Of a stretch of DNA of 13,206 bases, positions 1-5,584 are shown piece by piece. Every line of letters begins with the position of its first letter. The first letter of the stretch is position 1. The notes beneath the pieces were generated by a model that worked only from the letters and a program-made list of their open reading frames with translations, searched no databases and had not been told where the DNA came from. The position numbers were made by a program, and so were the translations under genes. Source of the stretch: an uncultured Ruminococcus sp. (GTDB lineage Bacteria > Bacillota > Clostridia > Oscillospirales > Ruminococcaceae); assembly GCA_900541495.1 (NCBI GenBank), contig UQKC01000064.1, positions 1 to 13,206 on the forward strand, written 5' to 3'.

Positions 1-1
1 G

Positions 2-352
2 CTTGAGCTGCGGCGAAAACAAGTAAAGCCGGTCATTGAAGAATTTTATGAATTTATCGGCTCGTTGAATCCGGGCAAAGGCTCGCATCTTTACGAGGCG
101 GTGAACTATGCCCAAAATCAGAAAAAGGAGCTTATGGTATTTCTTGATTATCCAATTGCTGAGATGACCAACAACCTTGCGGAGAGAACTGTGAAGCCGT
201 TTGTTATTGACAGGAAGAATTTCTTGTTTTCCGACACTGAAAAGGGTGCAAATACTAAACACTCATTGAATTATGGGAATCTCTCGCCACAAAACCGCAT
301 ATATCAAAGCTTTTGCGGCGATTTCTTCTCCATAATTCTAAGGAAACACTGA
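2..352 (+). pseudogene. IS66-family transposase, C-terminal fragment
   Basis: This reading frame is open from the window edge to a TGA at 350-352. Residues encoded by about 60-255 match the C-terminal part of IS66 (TnpC-type) DDE transposases: a Gly-Ser-Leu stretch leading into the catalytic segment 'NNLAERTVKPFVIDRKN', then 'FLFSDTEKGA'. The Glu of NNLAER is the expected third catalytic acid. After about position 255 the similarity stops and the frame runs through unfamiliar sequence into the left end of the IS5-family element, whose sequence supplies the stop codon. The normal C-terminal tail is missing, so this is a broken copy. The rest of the element lies to the left of the window. The roughly 80 bases between the IS66 match and position 338 are unexplained. 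Family call is confident; the breakpoint is approximate. Confidence 0.85.
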
Positions 353-359
353 TTAAATC
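338..359 (+). repeat. IS5-element left inverted repeat
   Basis: CTAAGGAAACACTGATTAAATC-type terminus. It pairs with 1534-1555 at 18 of 22 positions, with mismatches at repeat positions 8, 9, 11 and 16. It also resembles the isolated end at 13142-13157. Confidence 0.85.
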
Positions 360-388
360 TACCCAAACATCAAAAAATGTGGTATAAT
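360..388 (+). promoter_or_regulatory. Promoter of the IS5 transposase (extended -10)
   Basis: A consensus TATAAT at 383-388 is preceded by TG one base upstream (TGGTATAAT). The hexamer 17 bases upstream, TACCCA at 360-365, is a poor -35, so the extended -10 probably carries the activity. The ATG at 377 overlaps this promoter, which argues against it as the real start codon. Confidence 0.65.
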
Positions 389-430
389 AGAATAAAGAAG
401 AAAATCACAGGAAATCGGGAGAAAAAAGCA

Positions 431-1405
431 ATGAGCCGGACCACATTCAGCGATATAGAATATTCCAACCGAAAGAGAGTCACAAAGCGAGAAGAATTTA
501 TCGACATAATGGGGGAAGAATGGGTGGAATTTGTGCGTCAGTATTATCCTGCCGGAAAGCGCGGAAGACCCGCAAAGGGAATAGAAAAAATGCTCAGGAT
601 GTATCTGCTTCAGACTTGGTTCAACCTCTCCGATGAAGGCGTTGAAGATTCAATTTATGACAGCTATGCCTTCCGCAAATTTATGAAAACAGACTTTATG
701 AACGAACAGGTTCCCGATGCAACCACACTTCTGAAATTCCGTCATATGATTGAAAAGAATCATCTCGGAGAAGAGTTTTTCAAAGCAATAAATCGTGTAA
801 TGGAAGCGACAGGGCATATTATGCACGGCGGCACAATCGTAGATGCAACGATAATAAATGCCCCTGGCTCCACCAAAAACGCCGAAAAGAAACGTGACCC
901 CGAAATGCATCAGACCAAGAAAGGCAACGAATGGAAATTCGGCATGAAGTGTAATATAGGCGTAGATGCAGGTACAGGATTGGTACATTCAATTACAGCA
1001 ACATCAGCAAATGTTCACGATATCACAGAAGCGCATAAGCTGATACGTAAAGATGATGAGGTAGTTTACGGAGATTCGGGATATATCGGCATAGAAAAGC
1101 GTGAAGAAATCAGAAATGACGAACATCTGTCAAGCGTAGAATACCGCATAAACCGCCGTCCCAAAAGCCTTCCGAAGGTATCGGATAATGCAATTGATTG
1201 GGAAAGATATATTGATTACAGAAAATCCGCAGTACGCTGCAAGGTGGAACACGCATTCAAATATATCAAGGATACATTCAATTTCCGAAAGGTAAGATAC
1301 AAGGGACTTGCAAAGAATTTCAATAAGCTGAACGTGCTGTTTGCCTGTGCAAATCTGTTAATGGTGAAGCGTGTTCAAAAAGATTTCCATCCGATTGCGG
1401 GATAA
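431..1405 (+). CDS. IS5-family DDE transposase
   Basis: Cut-and-paste transposase of the IS5 family, acting on the ends of its own element. Residues about 35-110 form the N-terminal DUF772-type domain, including 'LRMYLLQTWFNLSDEGVEDSIYDSYAFRKF'-like features typical of the family. The catalytic acids are visible: Asp138 in VDATIINAP, Asp215 in YGDSGYIG and Glu273 in KVEHAFKYIKD, followed by the usual Arg/Lys-rich 'FRKVRYKGLAKN' segment. At 324 residues the length is normal and no frameshift is seen, so it may be functional. ATG 431 is chosen because GGGAG lies 9 bases upstream. The frame extends to an ATG at 377, but that lies inside the promoter. The gene fills the space between the element's inverted repeats. 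Confidence 0.92.
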   Translation: MSRTTFSDIEYSNRKRVTKREEFIDIMGEEWVEFVRQYYPAGKRGRPAKGIEKMLRMYLLQTWFNLSDEGVEDSIYDSYAFRKFMKTDFMNEQVPDATTLLKFRHMIEKNHLGEEFFKAINRVMEATGHIMHGGTIVDATIINAPGSTKNAEKKRDPEMHQTKKGNEWKFGMKCNIGVDAGTGLVHSITATSANVHDITEAHKLIRKDDEVVYGDSGYIGIEKREEIRNDEHLSSVEYRINRRPKSLPKVSDNAIDWERYIDYRKSAVRCKVEHAFKYIKDTFNFRKVRYKGLAKNFNKLNVLFACANLLMVKRVQKDFHPIAG

Positions 1406-1533
1406 CTATACCCTTTTGAGGGTAAAAGCCCTGTTTGGGGTAGAAAAGTGAGGATTTAACGCTGATTTTGACTTGATTTTCGTAGAAATGCTCATTTGGA
1501 CGGAATTTCGGGTACTGTGTGGTTTTGAAGAGG

Positions 1534-1555
1534 GATTTATTCAGCGCGTCCTTAG
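1534..1555 (+). repeat. IS5-element right inverted repeat
   Basis: Right terminus of the element. Its reverse complement is CTAAGGACGCGCTGAATAAATC-like and matches the left end at 18 of 22 positions. Coding similarity to TspO starts immediately after it. Confidence 0.85.
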
Positions 1556-1661
1556 CTTTAAAAAGGTGTCACCGTTGGCGGCGGCGTTAAATATCCCGTA
1601 TCTTCTGTGGGTGCTTTTTGCATCGTATCTGAACATTGCGGCAGCAGTTATAAATAAGTAG
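1556..1661 (+). pseudogene. tspO: TspO/MBR family protein remnant (C-terminal about 35 residues)
   Basis: The codons after the IS5 right end read 'FKKVSPLAAALNIPYLLWV' and continue 'LFASYLNIAAAVINK' to a TAG at 1659-1661. This is the hallmark C-terminus of TspO/MBR (tryptophan-rich sensory protein, peripheral benzodiazepine receptor-like) membrane proteins: a Pro-Tyr-Leu-Leu-Trp-Val transmembrane helix 5 with Phe-Ala-Ser/Thr-Tyr-Leu-Asn. TspO proteins bind porphyrins and cholesterol-like ligands and are about 150-160 residues long, so four of the five helices are absent. The frame fuses upstream into IS5 DNA as far as a TTG at 1473, which is unlikely to be a real start. The lost 5' part was probably removed together with DNA between the two element ends. 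Confidence 0.8.
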
Positions 1662-1724
1662 GTTTGACTAAATTCCAATGTGTGTTATGCATAAATTTTG
1701 TCGATGATTTTTGTTGCAAATGCC

Positions 1725-1754
1725 TTGACATTAAGGGCGGATTTATGGTAAAAT
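1725..1754 (+). promoter_or_regulatory. Sigma-A promoter for the DUF2798 gene
   Basis: A perfect TTGACA at 1725-1730 is separated by 18 bases from TAAAAT at 1749-1754, which carries a TG extension (TGGTAAAAT). Transcription would begin near 1761, leaving a 5' leader of about 100 bases before the ATG at 1862. The leader contains no structure I recognise. Confidence 0.75.
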
Positions 1755-1861
1755 AATATCACAACAGAATATTTGGTTTAAATTGGAAACGCTACATTCT
1801 CCGTAATGATTAACGAACAACACATTTTTAGTTGAAGTTATCATTACAGGAGGATTTTTTT

Positions 1862-2353
1862 ATGCCCAAAAACAAATTTGAAGAGGTAATTTTTACAGTG
1901 ATAATGGTGTTCTTTATGGTGTATGCGATGATATGCTACAACATCTCGCTGAACATCGGGGGAATGAAGAACGAGGTTTTCCTTTCGGCTTTCCACGAGC
2001 TTGTTATTATGGGACCTATCGCATTTGTCCTTGATTTTTTCATTGTCGGTAAGATCGCAAAGGCTAAGGCTTTTAAAATGGTGAACATCGAAAAGGACAA
2101 TCCCTTTCATCTTGTCCTTGCAATATCCTTTGTGTCCGTGATCTTTATGTGCCCTCTTATGAGCCTTGCGGCAACACTGCTTTTCAAGAATGCAGGCAGT
2201 GAGTTTATAGCGGTATGGCTTGAGACCACAGTGAAGAATTTCCCAATGGCTCTTTGCTGGCAGATATTCTTTGCAGGCCCTGTTGTAAGAGCGATTTTCG
2301 GAGCAATTTTCAAAGAAAAGAAAGCCGCACCCGTTCTCAGTGCGGAAGAATGA
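1862..2353 (+). CDS. DUF2798 family membrane protein
   Basis: A 163-residue integral membrane protein with four predicted helices at about residues 8-28, 45-65, 83-107 and 126-149. They are arranged as two similar helix pairs, as in DUF2798 proteins. The opening 'MPKNKFEEVIFTVIMVFFMV' followed by YAMICYN, and the later 'FAGPVVRAIF', fit that family. The molecular function of the family is unknown. AGGAGG at 1848-1853 lies 8 bases before ATG 1862, which fixes the start; the frame extends 10 codons further upstream without a better start. It has its own promoter and a hairpin at its end, so it is probably monocistronic. It is not related to the adjacent TspO fragment. Confidence 0.82.
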   Translation: MPKNKFEEVIFTVIMVFFMVYAMICYNISLNIGGMKNEVFLSAFHELVIMGPIAFVLDFFIVGKIAKAKAFKMVNIEKDNPFHLVLAISFVSVIFMCPLMSLAATLLFKNAGSEFIAVWLETTVKNFPMALCWQIFFAGPVVRAIFGAIFKEKKAAPVLSAEE

Positions 2354-2401
2354 TATAACAAATCCCTGTGCAGCTTGATCTGTACGGGGATTTGTTATAT
2401 C
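2352..2401 (+). terminator. Hairpin after the DUF2798 gene
   Basis: Arms 2352-2369 and 2384-2401 pair over 18 bases with one G-T wobble around a 14-base loop. The stem starts at the stop codon. No T-run follows on either strand, so it is a weak or unusual terminator, or an mRNA-end stabiliser. Confidence 0.6.
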
Positions 2402-2443
2402 CTACAAGTGGATTTTATTACTCCGGCAATTAAATAATTTGAA

Positions 2444-3307
2444 TCAATCCAGCTTATATTTATCCGAAGCAGTGTGATTGAAATACGATTTCACATGGTC
2501 GGAATCGTCAGAAAGCTTTTCCATAAATTGTGAAGTGTTTGCCTCAAGCTCCTCAACACTTTTTACCATAGACTGTGTTCCCAGATTCCTTTTCAGATCG
2601 TTATTGAGATATTCGTCAGGATTGTATTCCGGTGAATAGGGTGGGAGATAAAAAAGTCTGATTTCTCCTTTGTGCTCATCGACCCATTTTGAAACTGCTT
2701 TGCTGTGATTAACCTTTAGGTTATCCAGTATCAGATATGCCTTTCTCCCATCGTTGTTTTTTATGATTGCTTCCATAAAGGACATCAATCTTTCGGAATT
2801 TATAGCATCAGAATAAAGGAGAAAATGTAATTTTCCCTGATTATTGATAGCACTGATCATATTGATGTGCATTTTCTTCGCTTTTACTTTCACAACAGGA
2901 GTCTTTCCTTTCGGTGCATAACCTCTGGCATAATTCGCCGTATTCTGTACAGAAGTCTCATCTCCCCAGAAAATCACAGCTTTTTCGGCTTTTGCCTCGT
3001 TGTGAATAGAGGGATACTGCTCATTCAGCCATGCTTCGACTTGCTCAGGCTTCTGCTCCATTTCTCTTTTCGCAGGACGCTGCACGGTTAATCCCCAACG
3101 TTTCAGATACTCACCGACGGTTCGAATGGGCATATCAATCCCATATTTCCGACGTATCAGATCTCGCACATTATCACGCGTCCACAGACAGCCTTTGAGT
3201 TTCAGTTGATCTGGATTCTTATCTATCAGCATAGAAAAAATCTCTTTTTCCTGCTTTGGCGTAAGGTGTCTTTTTTCGCCTTGTTTACGTCCACGGGTCG
3301 ATAGTTT
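2444..3307 (-). pseudogene. IS630-family transposase, 5'-truncated
   Basis: The minus-strand frame is open from 3307 to a stop at 2444, about 287 codons. An internal ATG at 3232 would give a 262-residue product. It contains the C-terminal part of the DNA-binding region ('LWTRDNVRDLIRRKYGI', 'RTVGEYLKRWGL') and all three catalytic acids of the IS630/Tc1-mariner superfamily: Asp91 in FWGDET, Asp170 in LILDNLKVNHSK and Glu207 in the YNPDEYLN motif (numbered from the ATG). Full IS630 transposases are about 340 residues with an N-terminal helix-turn-helix of 60-80 residues. That part is absent, and two in-frame stops sit just upstream at 3308-3313. The gene is therefore probably inactive. No start site with a ribosome binding site was found. 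Confidence 0.85.
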
Positions 3308-3343
3308 TTATTAGAGAAGCTGCTGCAAAGCGGTTGATTACAA

Positions 3344-3392
3344 CAAAATTAAAAGAGATTGATTCATCGTGAGTCAATCTCTTTTAATTTTG
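3344..3392 (-). terminator. Long perfect hairpin downstream of the AAA+ ATPase
   Basis: The 19-base arms 3344-3362 and 3374-3392 are perfect reverse complements. Three to four more pairs continue into the loop, leaving a very small apex. In the minus-strand direction it lies about 55 bases after the ATPase stop codon, and its 3' arm ends in a T-rich CTCTTTTAATTTTG stretch. It is likely the ATPase terminator, and it also separates the ATPase from the IS630 remnant. Confidence 0.7.
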
Positions 3393-3448
3393 CTTTGAAA
3401 AATATATTTGCGATTAGAGCATTTGAAATTTTAGATGTTTTTACTGTG

Positions 3449-4768
3449 TTATATAAACATAGTCAAATAATGCGGAAGTGAAATCTTTCCATTGGATTCT
3501 CCGATATTTCCGCTGATAAGCTTAAATGCCACGGAGGGAGAAAACTCGTCAATAAATCTGTTGAGTGATTTTGTCGGTGCATTTCCTGCCTTGACCTCGA
3601 TTGGAACAACCTCGCCGTTTCGCTCGATTATAAATTCCAGTGCCGTATTATCATCGGGCTTATAATAATGAATGGCATAGCCGTTTTTGATAAGCGTTTC
3701 GGCAACAAAATTCTCGTAAATGCCGCCTTTGGCAAAGCCTTTCAGATTACCATTCAAAAGAGCCTGCTTTGTGGCAAAACCGAACAAAGCAAGCAGAAGT
3801 CCCGTATCATTGATATACAGCTTGAATTCATTTTCCTTTTCATAGGCTTTTAAGGGGAGGATAGGTGTTGTTGTGTTGCAGCAGATGTATGCCATATTCG
3901 CATCATGAAGCCATTGAACGCTGTCACCGTATTTTCTTGCGGTTGCTTTCTTTTCAATTTCCGAATACTTGAATTTTTTGTTTTCCTTTGCAAGCTGTCG
4001 GGGAATACTGTCATAACAGCTTCTGACCTTGACCTTTTCGGCACCCTTGGCGTGTTGAGAAATGTCATCGGCATAGGACGCAAGAATTTTATTCTGTATC
4101 TCCTGAACTCTGCCGAAATCCTTATGTTCAACAAAATCAGCTACAACCTCGGGCATACCGCCGACAACGAGATATTCACGGAGAATGGACTCAAACCGCT
4201 GATTGATTTCAGTGGGAAGCTTCTCCTTGCTGTCAAAAAAGCTTTTTAGATAACCAACAGTATCGGATCCATATCCATAAGCCCAAAGAAATTCCTCAAA
4301 ATCAAGTGAATACATCATCACAGGCTTTTCGTAGCCAACAGGAATCGACTCAACAGGTTCAACCTCCTTGTCATCGTCCTTGCCATAGGAAAGACCAAGC
4401 AGCGAACCGGATGCAATAACGTCATAGCGTCCGTCCTCGGCAAGAAACTTCAAAGCGGTGCGAGCGTTTGAGCATTTCTGAATTTCATCAAGAAATATCA
4501 AGGTTTTTCCCGGTATAAGCTTGATATTCGGAATATTTGCAGTCATTCGCTTGTAAATTTCATCTGCGGATTTGTCACCCTCAAAAATAACCTTCAGACT
4601 GCTTTGCATGTGGAAATTTATCTCAATAAAGCTATCGTATTCGGCTTTTGCAAACTGTCGGACAAGATAAGTTTTGCCCACCTGCCTTGCACCCTTGATA
4701 AGCAGACATTCCTTGCCCTTATTTTTCTTCCAATTAAGAAGAAAGCTATACATTTTCCTTTTCAGCAT
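3449..4768 (-). CDS. AAA+ ATPase with C-terminal DUF4143 domain
   Basis: A 439-residue ATP-binding protein of the AAA_14/DUF4143 family, common in anaerobes and of unsettled function. Walker A is GARQVGKT at residues 26-33, Walker B is LIFLDEIQ at 90-97, and a sensor-like ASGSLLG lies at 119-125. The C-terminal DUF4143 region (about 220-430) ends in a restriction-nuclease-like pattern: Glu378 in ALEF, then Glu391 and Lys393 in IEVKAG. It is predicted to be cytosolic. ATG 4768 follows GAGGG by 8-10 bases and a consensus promoter lies just upstream. The length is normal for the family. The gene is alone in its transcript, with a strong hairpin after it. Some relatives are suspected of roles in toxin-like or mobile-element contexts, but nothing here shows this. 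Confidence 0.88.
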   Translation of the reverse strand: MLKRKMYSFLLNWKKNKGKECLLIKGARQVGKTYLVRQFAKAEYDSFIEINFHMQSSLKVIFEGDKSADEIYKRMTANIPNIKLIPGKTLIFLDEIQKCSNARTALKFLAEDGRYDVIASGSLLGLSYGKDDDKEVEPVESIPVGYEKPVMMYSLDFEEFLWAYGYGSDTVGYLKSFFDSKEKLPTEINQRFESILREYLVVGGMPEVVADFVEHKDFGRVQEIQNKILASYADDISQHAKGAEKVKVRSCYDSIPRQLAKENKKFKYSEIEKKATARKYGDSVQWLHDANMAYICCNTTTPILPLKAYEKENEFKLYINDTGLLLALFGFATKQALLNGNLKGFAKGGIYENFVAETLIKNGYAIHYYKPDDNTALEFIIERNGEVVPIEVKAGNAPTKSLNRFIDEFSPSVAFKLISGNIGESNGKISLPHYLTMFI

Positions 4769-4794
4769 AGTTTCAGCCCTCGCTTTCCTTAGAT

Positions 4795-4823
4795 ATTATA
4801 TCATATTGTGTGCAGGAAATCAA
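4795..4823 (-). promoter_or_regulatory. Promoter of the DUF4143 ATPase gene
   Basis: Read on the minus strand, TTGATT (4818-4823) is 17 bases from a perfect TATAAT (4795-4800). Transcription would start near 4788, giving a leader of about 20 bases. Confidence 0.75.
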
Positions 4824-4935
4824 GAGTTATGCATAAAATGGGGCGTTGATAAAATAAAAATATGCATATTTGAGGATATTGCGGTTTGGAGATAATGCAG
4901 ATTTTGGGAGGTGTATTTCGCAGTGCCGCATATTT

Positions 4936-5160
4936 TTACTTTCCTAATATTACTTTCAAAAGTTCGTAAAGAGTGTTGGCTTCTTCTTGAGATAGTGTCA
5001 CTCCCTTACCCATTTTTTCATGATCGGGCGACCATTCTCTGATGTCATATTTGGGAGCAGCATTATTCCAGGAAATAAGATTTAGTTCCTTAACCCAGCC
5101 TTTTGCTGATGTAGAAATAATGCCAATAGTCTCTTTGATTTCGTATTTAATATCCGACAT
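4936..5160 (-). CDS. YdbC/PC4-like single-stranded DNA-binding protein
   Basis: A 74-residue protein whose sequence fits the YdbC family, a bacterial relative of the eukaryotic transcription coactivator PC4 that binds single-stranded DNA as a dimer. The diagnostic stretches are 'IKYEIKETIGIIST', GWVKELNLISWN, KYDIREWSPDHEKMGKG and 'VTLSQEEANTLYELLKVIL'. The length is full for this family (about 70-80). ATG 5160 follows AAGGAG by 8-9 bases. The frame continues upstream to 5316, but that extension has no ribosome binding site and runs into transposase-remnant DNA, so I rejected it. No clear promoter was found upstream. Confidence 0.85.
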   Translation of the reverse strand: MSDIKYEIKETIGIISTSAKGWVKELNLISWNNAAPKYDIREWSPDHEKMGKGVTLSQEEANTLYELLKVILGK

Positions 5161-5269
5161 GATAATACTCCTTACTTTTTGGGTGTAGCCCTGAGCAAAA
5201 CACCGCAAACGTAGAAAAGAAGCGGATTTGCAGGACATAAAAAATAATTTTATCACTAAAATATATAGA

Positions 5270-5333
5270 AACAGCCAACCAACTTTGGTATTATTAAATT
5301 GGAAACAAAACCACACGAAAGGGGTTGGCTGTT
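5270..5333. repeat. 11-bp inverted repeat at the edge of a transposase remnant
   Basis: AACAGCCAACC at 5270-5280 and GGTTGGCTGTT at 5323-5333 are perfect reverse complements 42 bases apart. The right arm overlaps the start of the transposase remnant. It may be a terminal or subterminal repeat of that element, or a hairpin in its leader. Confidence 0.5.
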
Positions 5334-5557
5334 ATCTATCGCCAAGAAATTTTACAGGACATCACACTTTTCACATCTGCACCGAAAGCTCAATTTTATG
5401 ACAAGCTTTCCTTAATCTCAATTTATCGGAATTTCCCGAATCTACCGCTAAAACAGGCAGAAACAGATTCTCAAAAAAAGCTTTACTTTGTGCTTTCATT
5501 GTTATGCAATGTGAGTGCTTTTCCTGCATTACTGATTTAGTTGATTATGGTTTTTAG
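5325..5557 (+). pseudogene. Decayed transposase, N-terminal fragment with frameshift
   Basis: The first frame (TTG at 5325) encodes MAVIYRQEILQ and then a Phe-Thr-Ser-Ala-Pro-Lys-rich segment typical of the start of some clostridial DDE transposases. At a run of seven A residues (5473-5479) the sensible coding moves to another frame, which reads LLCAFIVMQCECFSCITDLV and then DYGF before a TAG at 5555-5557. The second part resembles the next stretch of the same kind of transposase ('CAFIVMKCEGF..ITDLVDYL' is the pattern I remember). The gene is therefore frameshifted at a homopolymer and cut off after about 75 codons, with no catalytic domain. The exact IS family is not certain. The start codon is doubtful because the purine-rich GAAAGGGG lies directly against the TTG. 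Confidence 0.55.
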
Positions 5558-5584
5558 AGGTGACCTTATATTATATAGTTGTTT

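Larger units (their letters stand above)
338..1555 (+). mobile_element. IS5-family insertion sequence, apparently complete
   Basis: Imperfect 22-bp inverted repeats bound this element of about 1.2 kb. The left end 338-359 and the reverse complement of the right end 1534-1555 agree at 18 of 22 positions, both beginning CTAAGGA and ending TAAATC. One full-length transposase gene lies between them. The outer four bases are CTAA on the left and TTAG on the right. These are either part of the repeats or a YTAR-type target site as used by IS5 relatives; there is no clean direct repeat, so the exact tips are uncertain by a few bases. The left end interrupts sequence next to an IS66 fragment, and the right end abuts a tspO remnant. 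The two flanks are therefore unlikely to come from one simple insertion into an intact gene. Confidence 0.85.

Noticed and set aside
377..430. Upstream start of the IS5 transposase at ATG 377.
   Set aside because: That ATG overlaps the extended -10 promoter, so it cannot be transcribed as a start. ATG 431 has a ribosome binding site.
338..1555. A 4-bp direct target duplication around the IS5 element.
   Set aside because: The flanks are CTAA and TTAG, which are inverted and not direct repeats, so a duplication cannot be claimed.
3270..3310. A6G slippery-like run in the IS630 remnant that might allow programmed frameshifting to an upstream reading frame.
   Set aside because: The upstream frames contain no IS630 helix-turn-helix sequence and run directly into the 3344-3392 hairpin, so truncation explains the data better.
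4781..4791. CTTTCCTTAG upstream of the AAA+ ATPase, similar to the IS5-type end.
   Set aside because: Only the outer 9 bases agree and the site lies in the normal promoter-to-start region of the gene. Chance similarity is likely.
4936..5316. A 126-residue version of the YdbC-like protein starting at 5316.
   Set aside because: The family match begins at the Met encoded at 5160, which has a proper ribosome binding site. The extension overlaps transposase-remnant DNA.
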